Below, piece after piece: positions 23,401 through 35,172 of a stretch of DNA of 64,000 bases (position 1 is the stretch's first letter; each line of letters opens with the position of its first letter). Position numbers and translations under genes: made by a program. This DNA comes from Ahaetulla prasina (lineage: Eukaryota; Chordata; Lepidosauria; Squamata; Colubridae), in contig NC_080540.1 in the NCBI RefSeq assembly GCF_028640845.1, positions 217,311,800-217,375,799 on the forward strand, written 5' to 3'. Under the pieces are notes generated by a model. It made no database searches. It saw only the letters and a list, made by a program, of their open reading frames with translations, and was not told where the DNA came from.

Positions 23401-25810
23401 GGTATACAGTCCCTTCTTGATTGGTTGTGTGTGATTCTTGAAAGCTCAGAAGGCGTCAAAGAACAGAATTATAGAACTATACGGTGTCTCGTTGATGTTG
23501 GTTATTCATGTTTTTCTGCAGTAGGCCTTTTTTGGGAATTACATACTTGATTATTAAATTTTATTCAGATATTCAACAAAGTATCTATTGGATATTTTCT
23601 AGGTATATAAAGGTAGTTTATTGATTGATTAGTGTTACAACTATATCCAAAATAGAAAATAAATAAAATGCAGGATATAAGTCCTGGGTAAAATAGATAA
23701 AAGGAAACATAGTAATACATATGGTAAATCAACATTCAGGTAAATACATCATTCAGATAAATTCAGATAACTACAGCATATCCCAATCTGTTCGATATAA
23801 TAAGTTTTTTGATCAACTGTCTTAACTATAAACTAGGTTCATATGTAAGTCAAAAAGTAAATGATTTGAGGATAATAGGATGGTATTTTTATTTGATCAT
23901 TATTTTCAATTCCATACTTCATTCAGTGTCTGTTTATATTGTTTTAATATAAAGAGGATTGCAAAATGGTAGAAAACTGAAAGAATTATCCCTGGCATAT
24001 GGGATAGTTGAGGTAGAAATTTACACAGTTTGGTCTAGGAGTTCTTAATGACTCTGTTACATTTTTTGAAACTGACATAAGCATAGAACTCTAAATGAGA
24101 TCTTGACTGAAGTAAGATCACTAATTTTCAATTACAAGTGAAAACTTCACCATTACTTGGTCTTTCTTTTTTCTTGATATACATACAAAATCAACTCTGC
24201 AAGTTGATATTCAAGTAGTTATGTGCCATTTTTTTAATGAGGGAATTTGATTAATCCAAAGGCTACTGATTTCTCCATTCATCTAGGTTATGTTAGCTGT
24301 TTATTTTATAGGTCTTGCAGTCCAAACACTGCAATTTATGGGACCTGTGGTCTGAAAAATCCAGAGGCTATTATGGTTTCTTTGTAACATAGTGTTTTTT
24401 TTCTGCATTTTAGCCAATATTTCGTTGTCAAACCCAAAGCATAGGAATTGGATTAGGAAGACTATGATTGGCACATTATTCTTAAAGTACTGATACCTTT
24501 TAAAGTTGAAGCTTTACAACTTTACAACCTGGAAACTAGTAGACTGATTTTCTTAAGTTAAAGTAAGCTCCTTGTGTATATAAAATGAAATCTACAGATG
24601 TACTTTTGGAAATACTAATTACTTGTTGTGACAATTCACATTTGTAAATGTAAATTTGGAACCTTTTTGGTGAGTTCCTCCAAACAATAATACACAATAT
24701 ATTTTTATGTTTTTCCTCTCCTGCCTTCTGATGAGTAGGCCTCATATTTTTGTTTCTCTTGGCTCTGAATTGATGCATAATTACGACAGCTAGTTTTCTG
24801 GTTTATTTAATTGCTTATACAGGCAGTCTCTAAATAGTAGAATGCTGGAGGGGGAAGTTGCGAGGAAGATTGCAGCTTTCCAGTGATAAAATATCTTGCC
24901 TATTTTTTAATCTTCAACCACTTTTTGGCATTTTTTTAATTGTAACTCACCAGTTTAAAGTTATACAGGTCCCTTACTGTTATCTCAGAAAGAAAGTGGT
25001 CTCTTAGAAGTACTCCACTTGAATCCTTTATGAACTGTTTGCTACTTCTTATCCCAAAGCTTGGAGAATAACATGTCAGGTATTCCAAGGTATTTGACAA
25101 ATGACCCCCTTTCCTGCTGGCTTTGCGATTTGATGTACTAGTTGCAGAATTCCCAATGGAAAAATGATGCAATTTACATTTTTCCCCCCTGCTGGGAAGA
25201 GAGTTCTTTCATTCAGAGGCTTATGTTGTTTCATTTTAGTATTAACAGAATTCTGTCAGGCTTTTGAAAACCTTTTATTCCCATATAGCGGCCAGATGCT
25301 TTGAACTATTTGTCATAGCAGTCAAAAGGCTTTTCTTGGAAAGCTAAAAGAATATCTTATTGTGAATGTTGCTTATAAGTTCTATTACGAACGGTTTGCA
25401 TTTTAGTTTCTATCAATTCAAAGGCATTTTATTTATTGATGCACTCTGGCTTAAAGGGAAAAAAGAGATACGGCTTATATATGCAAAAAAGAGATAGGAA
25501 AAACTGGATCTGGTTCTTAAATAGAGGAGATGAGAAGGGATAGTAGATGAAGAATTTGAGAGAATATTTCCCCCCATCCCTCATAATTAGGCTGAGCGAG
25601 CACATCGTATGTGAAATGCTTGATGACTTGATATTTTTTTAGGGATGCATTTAAAAGCCCGTTCTATCAAAGGAGTACTTGGTACTTCAAAAGCATATTG
25701 CAGTTATATAATCAGTGTAGAGAGAGAGAAAAAAGAGTCCAATTATATTACAACAGCTTCTTCTAGCCTAGCAATGTCAATTTATTTTTGGATTGTAACC
25801 CTATATAGCT
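23401..25810. other. Non-coding, nothing recognised
   Basis: 2.4 kb of AT-rich sequence in which no gene, RNA or repeat was recognised. Confidence 0.4.

Positions 25811-25899
<89 letters not shown>
25811..25899. repeat. (TAA)n microsatellite
   Basis: About 29 uninterrupted TAA/AAT units, followed by a short AT alternation. The poly-N and poly-L open frames over it are artefacts. Confidence 0.98.
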
Positions 25900-25902
<3 letters not shown>

Positions 25903-26065
25903 TTATATATATATATTAAAAAAATATTTATTCGGCTACCCATCTCAACATAACTCAGTTTAGTATGAATTCTGGGAGATGCAGTTCCAACATCTCTGGA
26001 GCTTAATTGGTGGAGAATAAAACCTTGAATATGTTTGTGACATTTCATATTATGTTGGAGTAGTA

Positions 26066-26433
26066 CAGGTAGTTCTCGACCTACAACAGTTCATTTAGTG
26101 ACCATTTGAGTGGCACTGAAAAAGGTAACCATTTTTCACACTTACAAACATTGCAACATCCTGATGGTCACATGATCAAAATCCAGACATTTAGCAACTG
26201 ACTCTTGTTGCAGTGTTATGGGGTCATGTGATCCCTTTTGTTACCTTCCAACAAGCAAATTCAGTGGGGAAGCTTCACTTAACAACCATGTTAACAACTT
26301 AATTAACTGTAGTGATTCAAATAACAACCTTGGCAAGAAAAGTCGTAAAATGGGCAAAATTCACTCAACAACTGTCTCACTTAGCAACATAAATTTTGGG
26401 TTTAATTGTGGTCATAAGTTCAGGACTACTTCG
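26066..26433 (+). mobile_element. TA-flanked MITE (CAGGTAGTCCT family), copy D
   Basis: TA|CAGGTAGTTCTCGACCTACA at the left; CATAAGTTCAGGACTACTT at the right. The body shares ACTTAACAACCATG and GGGCAAAATTCACT with the other copies. Confidence 0.75.
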
Positions 26434-27177
26434 TTAAACTTTTTTTCTTCTTCTCTCATTTAATTTGATGAAAAAAAAAAACACTTTCATGGTTCCTCTC
26501 TGTTATCCTAAGAATAAGTTAGACATTTTCCTTGGTTTGATGCTGTATTTTGTTTGTTTTATTGTTTGTTGAAAATTTGTAATTTCTTATATTTTTTTAA
26601 ACTTTCTACTGCAGTTTTCTGAAATTTGCCAGGAAGCTAGGTGTGATTCAGTAGGTTAAATTTAGCTAAGTTCATTTGCGCTTCCCCCAGTAGATCATAA
26701 TGTAACAGTACAGTACATGTTGGTGTAATTCGAGACAGAAATTTTATTGACAGAATTTAGATGTAAAACACAGATAATTTAATTATTTATCCAAAGCTAA
26801 TGTTGAGATCCCGCTTATACTGTAGTGATATGACTGATGTAACCTCTCTCTTTTCTGGAGGTGTAGTCATTATGAAATGCTATCATTTCGTATAATCTCA
26901 AAGAATGTCTTTTTATGTCTCCATTGTGATGGAGATATATTTGCTTGGAATAAAAACAAGCCGTTCTCAAGACTGTAGAAATCGTTGGTTCCAGTGGCAT
27001 CACTGAAGATGTGCAGAATATTTAAAACGGAATCACTCAGCATTTTTTAAATGCCCTAAATACAAAATGCCCTATTTTGAAATGTTTTGTGGAAAATGGG
27101 GTATTCTGAACATCTTAGAAGTGTTTTGAGCTCAAAACAATATGACGTACTCTACTTGGACAAGCTACTTTAACATA
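26434..27177. other. Non-coding, nothing recognised
   Basis: AT-rich, with no supported feature. Confidence 0.4.
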
Positions 27178-27420
27178 CCATGTTTCCCCCGAAATAAGAC
27201 CGGGTCTTATATTAATTTTTGCTCCAAAAGACGCATTATAGCTTATTTTCCAATTAGGTCTTATTTAGTACAGTACTAAAATATAGTACTAAATACAGTA
27301 CTAAATGCCTCCATCTGCTGACAATCTTAACTGGGGCTTATTTTGGAGGTAGGGCTTACATCCTGAAAAATCATGCTAGGCCTTATTTTCCAATTGGGTC
27401 TTATTTTCGGGGAAACAGGG
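27178..27420. mobile_element. TA-flanked MITE (GTTTCCCCGAAATAAGAC family)
   Basis: TA|CCATGTTTCCCCCGAAATAAG at the left and CTTATTTTCGGGGAAACAGGG|TA at the right are inverted ends with a TA duplication. The internal GTACTAAATA repeats lie at 27277-27305. It is non-autonomous and probably Tc1/mariner-like. Confidence 0.82.
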
Positions 27421-27621
27421 TAGTACATTACTAAAGTACTTTAATAAAGTTTTGTATTCAAAATAGCTGTTTCAAGTTGTAGAAGGGGCATTTTTCAGTT
27501 GAAACAGGGTGTTTTAAATTGAAATATATTAGCACTAAAAATTTCTTTGATGATTTGCTGATGGGTCAAGCCTTTTATTTTTAGAAAAGTATTCACTTGA
27601 GTGTCACATGCAATTTATGTA

Positions 27622-28014
27622 CAAGTAGTCCTTGACTTACAATAGTTCCTTTAGTGACCAAAGTTACAATGGCACCGAAAAAAGTGACTTATGACCATTT
27701 TTCATACTTATATACTGTTGCAGTATCTCCATATTCAGGTGGTCAAAATCCAGATGCTTGCCAACTGACTCATATTTATGATGGTTGCAGTGTCCTGGGG
27801 TCATGTGATCACCTTTGGCGACCTTCTGACAAGCAAAGTCAATGGGGAAGCCAGATTCACTTAACAACTGTATTACTGACTTAACAACTGTAGTGATTCA
27901 CTTAACAACTGTGGCAAAAAAGCTCATAACATGGGGCAAAATTCATTTAACAAATGTCTCGCTTAGAAGCAAAAAATATGAACTCCATTGTGGTTGTAGG
28001 TCGAGGACTACCTG
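27622..28014 (+). mobile_element. TA-flanked MITE (CAGGTAGTCCT family), copy E
   Basis: TA|CAAGTAGTCCTTGACTTACA at the left; GTAGGTCGAGGACTACCTG at the right. The body matches the family, including AAAAAAGTGACTTATGACC. Confidence 0.8.
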
Positions 28015-28169
28015 CATACATATGTATATTTTTCTCTTAAGTCAGACTTAGTTAAATATCTAAAATTTATAAAATGGATTTAACTCTTGCCCTTTTCTTG
28101 TTTTTCTTACATTTTAAATATCAGTTATGCTAAGTGATACTTTTGTTTTAGCAAGGTGTAGATATATAT

Positions 28170-28225
28170 ATTTACACGGGAGAAAACCCGAACAACCAAA
28201 GACCTACATACAAACACCCATGAAA
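28170..28225 (+). mobile_element. End of an inverted-repeat retroelement family (Penelope-like?)
   Basis: Contains GGGAGAAAACCCGAACAACC, AAAGACCTACATACAAACAC and CCATGAAAACCTCAGAAAAC. The same order of phrases occurs at 52918-52955 plus 53280-53310. It runs straight into a CA/TA microsatellite, as there. Confidence 0.5.
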
Positions 28226-28676
<451 letters not shown>

Positions 28677-28700
28677 GGGGAAGGGAAGGGAAGGAATGGG
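28677..28700 (+). other. G-quadruplex candidate
   Basis: GGGGAAGGGAAGGGAAGGAA followed by TGGG gives four runs of three or more G with short loops, next to the CR1 3' end. Confidence 0.5.
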
Positions 28701-29150
28701 ACGGGACCGGACCTTGGAGGTCTTTTAGTCCAACCCGCTGCTCAAGCAGGAAACCCTATACCATTTCAAACAAATGGTTGTCCAATCTCCTCTTAAAAAC
28801 TTCCAGTGTTGGAGAATTCACAGCTTCTGGAAGCAAGTTGTTCCACTGGTTAATTTTTCTAATTGTCAGGAAATTTCTTCTTAGTTCTAGGTTGCTGCTT
28901 CTTGATTAGTTTCCACCCATTGCTTCTTGTCCTGCCTTCAGGTACTTTGGAGAATAGTTTGACTCCCTCTTCTTTGTGGTAACCCCTGAGATAGTGGAAC
29001 ACTGTTATCATGTCTCCCCTAGTCCTCATTTCATTAAACTAGACATACCCAGTTCCTGCAACCGTTCTTCATATGTTTTAGCCTCCAGTCCCCTAATCAT
29101 CTTTGTTGCTCTTCTCTGCATTTTTTCTAGAGTCTCAACATTTTGGTATA
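28700..29150 (-). mobile_element. CR1 LINE, 3' end
   Basis: The reverse-strand CR1 3' region reads on + as ACCTTGGAGGTCTTTTAGTC, CTCCTCTTAAAAACTTCCAG, TTCCACTGGTTAATTTTTCT and CAACCGTTCTTCATATG. It matches the copies at 4510, 8090 and 41870. Confidence 0.85.
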
Positions 29151-29196
29151 AGGAGGAGAGTTTTATTTATATGTCACTGAGCACAGGAATCTGATA

Positions 29197-29525
29197 CAGG
29201 TAGTCCTTGACAACAGTTCGTTTAGTGATCGTTCAAAGTAGGGGTGAAATCTTAATTGGTGGTCAGGTGACTGGGTAGGCATGGCCAATAACAATAAATA
29301 ATAAAAATAATAAAGTACACAAAACAATAAGAGGTACCAAAAACCAACTTTCACACTTTACACAAACACAATACAACACAATACAACTGACTCACACACA
29401 ATGTAAAAGCAGCTGCACTTCACCCAAAATGGCCCCTGCAACAAGCAGGAACCTCACACAGCCACAAAAAGCTCAAAAATCAACTTTCACACTTTACACA
29501 CACACAACACAACACAGCTGATTCT

Positions 29526-29563
<38 letters not shown>

Positions 29564-30440
29564 AAATGCCACATATAGCTTTGTGAGATTTTGGGTGTTT
29601 GTGTAGTTAGAGTGAAACACTACAGAAACACACCAAAACTCAGAAAGCTGCACAAATATTTTACTTTATTATTTTATTTTATTTATATTTTTAGATAAAA
29701 GTAGCTAAATTTAAATTTTAACTTTAAATTGCTATGTCTAAAAAAAAAAACTCCTAAAAAAACCCCCAATTAACTTTTTTTAAAGCTCCCCCTCCCCTCC
29801 AGTTATTTACTCAATTGAAGGGACGAGACAGGCAGATTGAGTTGCTCACCGATGAGATGGATTGCAGGCAGGCAGATTGAGTTGCTAGCTGATGGAATTG
29901 ATTGCAGCATCCGAAGCAAGGCAGGAAAAGCAAGCAAGCCCGAAAGAAGCAGCAAGTGCTAAGTAGCAAGTGGGGACCGGGCGATTGGGTGGGCATAGTC
30001 GGGGGGGGGGGGGCAGGGATTTTTGCTACCGGTTCTCTGAACTACCCACCCCCATCACTACTGGATTGCCCGATCCAGTCCAAACCAGGAGCATTTCACC
30101 CCTGGTCAAAGTTACAAGTTCAATGAAAAACTATGTTACGATTGTTTTTCACACTTACGACATTTACAGCCATTTACATGGTAAAATTTAGATGCATGGC
30201 AAATTGATTCATATTTATGATGGTTGCAGTATGTCATGTGACCACCTTTTGTGACCTTCTGACAAGAGAAGTCAGTGGGGAAGCCAGATTCATTTAACAA
30301 CCTTTGAGATTAATTTCACTGCAGTGATTAACTTAACCACTGTGGCAGGGAAGGTCGTAAAATGGGGCAAAACTCACTTAACAGATGTCACACTTAGCAA
30401 CACATTTTTTTGGCTCAATTGTGGTCATTATGTACCACGT
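29197..30440 (+). mobile_element. TA-flanked MITE (CAGGTAGTCCT family), copy F, split by a large hAT
   Basis: TA|CAGGTAGTCCTTGACAACAG at the left. The body stops at GATCGTTCAAAG (29238) and resumes at GTCAAAGTTACAAGTT (30105). It then continues with GACCACCTTTTGTGACCTTC and TCGTAAAATGGGGCAAAACT. The right end is worn. Confidence 0.75.
29239..30104. mobile_element. hAT element (CAGTGGTGAAAT family), long copy nested in MITE F
   Basis: The ends are TAGGGGTGAAATC and GAGCATTTCACCCCTG. It is bounded by GTTCAAAG and GTCAAAG. The interior includes the GTGACTGGGTAGGCATGGCC and TTTTTGCTACCGGTTCTCTG blocks shared with 43787-44187, plus (TC)n/(AC)n at 29523-29565. It has a run of 13 G at 30001-30013. 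No transposase frame is visible. Confidence 0.8.
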
Positions 30441-30524
30441 AGTAAACAGTGTCTATTTAATTTACTTTTGAACAACACTGTTGGCCTTTCGCATCAAAAC
30501 AATAGTGGAGACTCTTAAAATGAA

Positions 30525-30583
30525 TCCAAAATATGCACCAAGACAAATTCCTTGTGTGTCCAATCACACTTGGCTAATAAAAA
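30525..30583 (+). mobile_element. LINE 3' tail of the CR1/L3 (Snake1) kind
   Basis: TGCACCAAGACAAATTCCTT, GTGTGTCCAATCACACTTGG and CTAATAAAAAATTCTATTCT. The same tail occurs at 56318-56385. In snakes this LINE end is known to carry AATAG (=ATTCT) repeats. The internal palindromic CCAATCACACTTGG stretch is shared by both copies. Confidence 0.65.
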
Positions 30584-30645
30584 ATTCTATTCTATTCTAT
30601 TCTATTCTATTCTATTCTATTCTATTCTATTCTATTCTATTCTAT
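30584..30645. repeat. (ATTCT)n microsatellite
   Basis: About 12 pentamer units directly continuing the LINE tail. Confidence 0.97.
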
Positions 30646-30649
30646 CCTT

Positions 30650-31445
30650 GAGATCCTGATAGAAACCAGTAAACATGTTTAAGATTCAAGGAAATCTGTT
30701 TGATTGTCAAAGAAGTAAGGTATAGAACAAGGTGGATAATGTACAAGGTGAAGAACTTCGGAAAGGAATAAATTGTTTTAAGTATTTGGGTAGATGTTAG
30801 AAACCCCCAAGCCAAAACAGACTGCATTTGAAGTGCTCCAAGATGACAGATTTAGAGTCATGTCCTAAAAAGAGGAAAATGCCTGCAACTCCTTGTAACG
30901 ATATATTAAAATGATGCAACTTCAGATTGGGATTATATAAATTTTCTCTGTGTGCCTGATTTGCAAGTACATTCTAGTGGAGATTCCTTCTTCTTGAGCA
31001 TACTAAGTTTTCCAAGCTTTGGCTATGTGGTAGCCAGAAGGTATTCTTTGTTGAAACACCAAGTGAAACATTTTTTTTCTCTCTGTTTAGTTTCAGTTGG
31101 CATCGAGCCTTGTGAATGTTTGGTGCCAGTTTATAATGTATCTGTTCACCCATAACTGTGGTTAAGTCTGTGCTGTTGTGCCTTCTGTTCATCTGTTTCC
31201 TCCCGATGTCCTGTGTTGTAGAACTTTAACATGGTTTATGGTTCTAAGCATATGGTATATTAATTGTTTTATTTTTTTTATTTCATATTGTATTTATCTT
31301 CTTAAAATAAGTTTTATTCTATTTTGGGATTATTCATCTATTGACAGTGGAATAGAAATTTGTATTAATGTGAGAACGGGCATATAAATCTATAATACAG
31401 TGGAATAAAAAGATATAGTGGGCTATAAACTCTTTATATTGCTTT
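30650..31445. other. Non-coding, nothing recognised
   Basis: No supported feature. Confidence 0.4.
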
Positions 31446-31950
31446 TGAAAGAGTGCGTGAAAAAGCATTTGCCTTCATGTACATTAAGAACTACAATAAC
31501 AACAACAACAACCTGCCACATAACACCCCTGACTTAACAGTTGTCAATAAGAAAGACAAAAAAGTCTGGATAGTGAATATGGCAGTGCCTGGAGACAGCA
31601 GAAGAGAAGAGAAAGAACTGGAGAAGATAACAAAATACAAAGACCTACAAACAGAAATAGAACAACTATGGCAAAGGCAAGCGAGGGTAGTACAAATAGT
31701 TATAGAGGCCTTGGGTGTAATTCCAAAACAACTGGAGCATCACTTGAACACCATAGGCATTGACAAATTTGCTATCAGTCAATTGTAGAAGGTAGCTTTA
31801 CTTGGAACAGCTTCTATCCTGTGACGATATCTGTAACACCAGATTTGCCTATCCCAGGTCCTTGGTAAGGACTCCATAAGTAGGCAAAAATGCCAAACCC
31901 AGTCTGAACATCTGGCTGACTGTGCGATGATCAATAATAATGATAAAAAA
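31446..31950 (+). mobile_element. R4/Dong-like LINE, 3' end with restriction-like endonuclease
   Basis: The + strand ORF (31453-31788) contains HNTPDLTVVNKKDKKVWIVN and MAVPGDSRREEKELEKITKY, then LWQRQARVVQIVIEALGVI and a terminal ISQL stop. The PD..(D/E) pattern before AVPGD is that of the C-terminal restriction-like endonuclease in R2/R4-type LINEs. Here the expected acidic residue before MAVPGD is N. The 3' UTR follows to an AATAATAATGAT tail near 31945. The copy is 5'-truncated. Confidence 0.65.
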
Positions 31951-32276
31951 CCCTAAAGGCTTAAAAACACTCCTCCACATAACTCTCTTAAAAATAACAA
32001 CTTAGGCTCACAGAGAGGCTACTGCTGAGGATATGCTTTAGACATCCTGACAGAATGTTCAGGGTGAATTTAAGATTGCGAATAAAATCAAAGAAGAAAT
32101 CACAAGGACAAAACGAATTAATTTCTTTTCTTAAATTACCATTACCATGCATTACCAGTTGAATTACCAATATGTAATCTGGTCACAGTTAAAGGGATTA
32201 CATTTCCAAGTGCCCTAAATCAGTAATGAGTAGTCTCTTAGTAGTTGACTCCTTACTTTAGAAGGCTAGAAATATG
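31951..32276. other. Non-coding, nothing recognised
   Basis: No supported feature. Confidence 0.4.
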
Positions 32277-32284
32277 TCTTAGAG

Positions 32285-32692
32285 CAGTGATGGTGAACCT
32301 GTCGTGCTGAAATGTGTGCGTGCATGCGCGCTCATTGGGGTTGCGCTCCGGAAAAGCCAAACTTCCAGATCATAGCGTACATGCGTGCCCAACAATCAGC
32401 TGGCCAGTGCACATGAGCAGACCAGTTTTCAGCACTACCATGCATGCGAAGGGGTTGCATTCTGGAAAAGCCAAATTTACTGGTTCTGGCGTGCATGCGC
32501 ACCTGACAATCAGCTGGCTGGCATGCATGTGCACACCAGTTCTCAGCATTGCCACATATGCGAAGGACAGCTGATTGTTGCGCGTGCATGCATGCCAGAA
32601 ACCCGGAAGACAAACAGGCAAGGCTACACGTTCTGGGCGACATGGCTTCACGTGCCACTTTGGGCACACATGCCATAGGTTTGTCATCACGG
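32285..32692. mobile_element. hAT element (CAGTGATGG family) with internal tandem repeats
   Basis: Starts CAGTGATGGTGAACC and ends CATAGGTTTGTCATCACGG. The flanks TCTTAGAG and TCTTACAG agree at 7 of 8. The interior has about three repeats of a unit of roughly 110 bp containing TTCTGGAAAAGCCAAA and CAATCAGCTGGC. Confidence 0.82.
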
Positions 32693-32700
32693 TCTTACAG

Positions 32701-33000
32701 TGTACATTACAGTTTTTACATCTAATGTTTCAAAATGCAGAAAAATGTACTGTCTGTTATCAGCAGTAATATGTCCAAAATTCAACAGAGTTAAATCTCA
32801 GGTTGCCTTTCCCTGACTTTAAAGCACATTGTGCAAGATGTTTGCTCCTGTAGTGATTGGTTACATACATAACTGTGGTACTGATAAAATTAAGCATGGG
32901 TAGAATGATCAAGAAAGTCACATTTAAGTCAAAAAAGAAATGAGGGATTAGTTGAAAAGTAGGGAGATATGCCCAACAATGGATGATCAATTAGAACAGA
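32701..33000. other. Non-coding, nothing recognised
   Basis: No supported feature. Confidence 0.4.
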
Positions 33001-33066
33001 GCTGGCTGAGGAATTCTGGGTGTTGAAGTCCACAAGTCTTAAAATTGCCAAGATTGGAGACCCCTG
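33001..33066. mobile_element. Half of a palindromic hAT element
   Basis: GCTGGCTGAGGAATTCTGGG through GGAGACCCCTG is one arm of the 135-bp family at 37825. The other arm is missing. Confidence 0.75.
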
Positions 33067-34734
33067 AATTAGAATGTATACAATAAATAGGTATCAGGAA
33101 ACCTAGGAATCATCAATATGAGTGTTGTGTGGTATCAAGGATTTTGTTAGAAGAAAAATAAAATATTCCCCAAAGAGGACAAACAGTAAAATAGACCTTA
33201 ACACAAGGAATTTAAAATGTAAAAAAACAATAGTGCAGGGAAGCAGTTGCTAATAATATTAACATCTAGAACCTTAAAATATATTCAGTGCACAGAAATG
33301 AAGCAATCTCTTGGATTTTAAAGAAGCCTTCCGAGAAATCTCTGGTTCCGTTTTCACTCCGGATTTTACTGGACAGGAAAGGATAGTAAGAAGATAGCCT
33401 GAGGGAAAGACTGAATAAAATTGGACTAAACTGAGGTAGTAATAATGAAAAGAGATCCTCTTTCTGGATCTTGCTAACAAATTGTTCACAATTCACCAAG
33501 TCTAAATGGTACCCTTCTGAAATTTCTTAATTAAAAAGTGAGAAAACTTCCTTCCCAATGTAATGAAAGTTTTTTTTATTAGAGAAATGAGGATTTCCCT
33601 ATTTAAATGCTGATTTTAAAATGGAGATATACAGGTATTGTAAAATGCTAGCTTTTCCAGTTACAGCACATATTGTATATAACATATCTTGTTGAAGAAT
33701 GCAGAAGAAACATGCTGTTCTGCATATGAAAGACTTCCTTAAGTAATTTTTAAAAAAAAAATATTATTTGAATATGGCAGCATGCAATGAATAAAAATAA
33801 TGTCCTCTAGTCATTTATTTATCTACATTTTTCAAAAGGGCTTTGGTTACTGCTTTTGAAGAATTGTTGAAAAATGCTGGTAGCCAAGGGCAACAGGTGA
33901 TGGTATTCTTAACTGATTTCCAATTGTTTAACAGAAAGTAAAGGTAGAATAGCTATACAGTTTTATAGAAGATTATAAACAGCAACATGTTACTGGGATT
34001 GTTGTTTGATACATGACTTTGTGTTAAGTTGAGCAATAAGGGGTTCAAATCTGCTAATGTTATCAAATATAAGGAGGGGAGGAATGAGGAGGAAACAAAC
34101 AAAGCAAAGATTTTGAAAGTTTTCCAAGGACATATATAAATAGATGTTTATTGATTGGAAAAACAAATCTTAATGGTAAGGGCTGTTGATGACTGACTTG
34201 AAATGTTTTGTAGCATATCTCTATGAAACAGCCACTTGGTGTTTAGTGACTGAAGACATTTTAGTTCCATATGGGGAATCATTAAAAATAAAAAGTCATT
34301 TACTGCAAATGAAACTGTTATCTATGTTAAAATGCACATAACATCCACTTTTGCAATGCAGTATGTTCCCATCATACCTCAAAGGATAGTGTAGAGCTGG
34401 AAAATATATTGAAATGGAGAATCAGATTTATTAAGGCACGTAAGTCACTTTTGCATGCTAAAAAGGATTACAGTGTTTGAGATTCTAAGTTAGAGGAGAA
34501 ATGGCAAATAGGAAGTGAAATGACACATGAGAGAAATGTGGATAAAATTATTATGTAGAGGATGAATATCTTCTTTCTAAAAAAATATTAAAATATGGAG
34601 ATACCCAATGCAGTGTAATGGTAAAGATTGCTGTTTCGCAGCATATTCATGGCCTGTGAATTTCTTGCAACTGGGCATAGTATCTATGATAGAATATTGT
34701 GCTGAAAATTTTGGTCTAATCATGCACACCTGTA
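33067..34734. other. Non-coding, repeat-poor
   Basis: No gene or repeat was recognised. This begins the relatively repeat-free stretch upstream of the ELAVL2 exons. Confidence 0.4.
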
Positions 34735-34737
34735 CAT

Positions 34738-34768
<31 letters not shown>

Positions 34769-35172
34769 TTCATATTTTTATACCGCCCTATCTCCCTAGG
34801 GACTCAGGACGGTGTACAGCCATATAAAAACAACATAAATATACAAAGTAAAACATTAATCTAAAAAACTTATTAAATAGGCCAAATATTTAAAATAGAC
34901 ATATAAATAATAAAACCCAATTTAAAACCAAATCTAAAATTTAAACAATTAAAATTTAAAAATCTAGTCCAGTCCTGCGCAAATAAATAGATGTGTCTTA
35001 AGCTCGCGGCGGAAGGTCTGAAGGTCAGGAAGTTGACGAAGTCTTGGGGGAAGCTCGTTTCAGAGGGTGGGAGCCCCCACAGAAAAGGCCCTTCCCCTGG
35101 GCGTCGCCCGTCGGCACTGCCTAGCTGACGGCACCCTGAGGAGTCCCTCCCTGTGAGAGCACATGAGAGTAC
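34735..35172 (-). mobile_element. L2 LINE, 3' end
   Basis: A (TTTA)n tract (34735-34770) leads to the ACCGCCCTATCTCCCTAGGG hairpin. Sequence matching 130-345 of the window in the same order then follows (CCAGTCCTGCGC, AGTTGACGAAGTCTTGGGGG, TGACGGCACCCTGAGGAGTC). It is truncated at about 35172. Confidence 0.88.

Noticed and set aside
25645..26048. Open frames with poly-N and poly-L
   Set aside because: They are translations of the (TAA)n tract on either strand.
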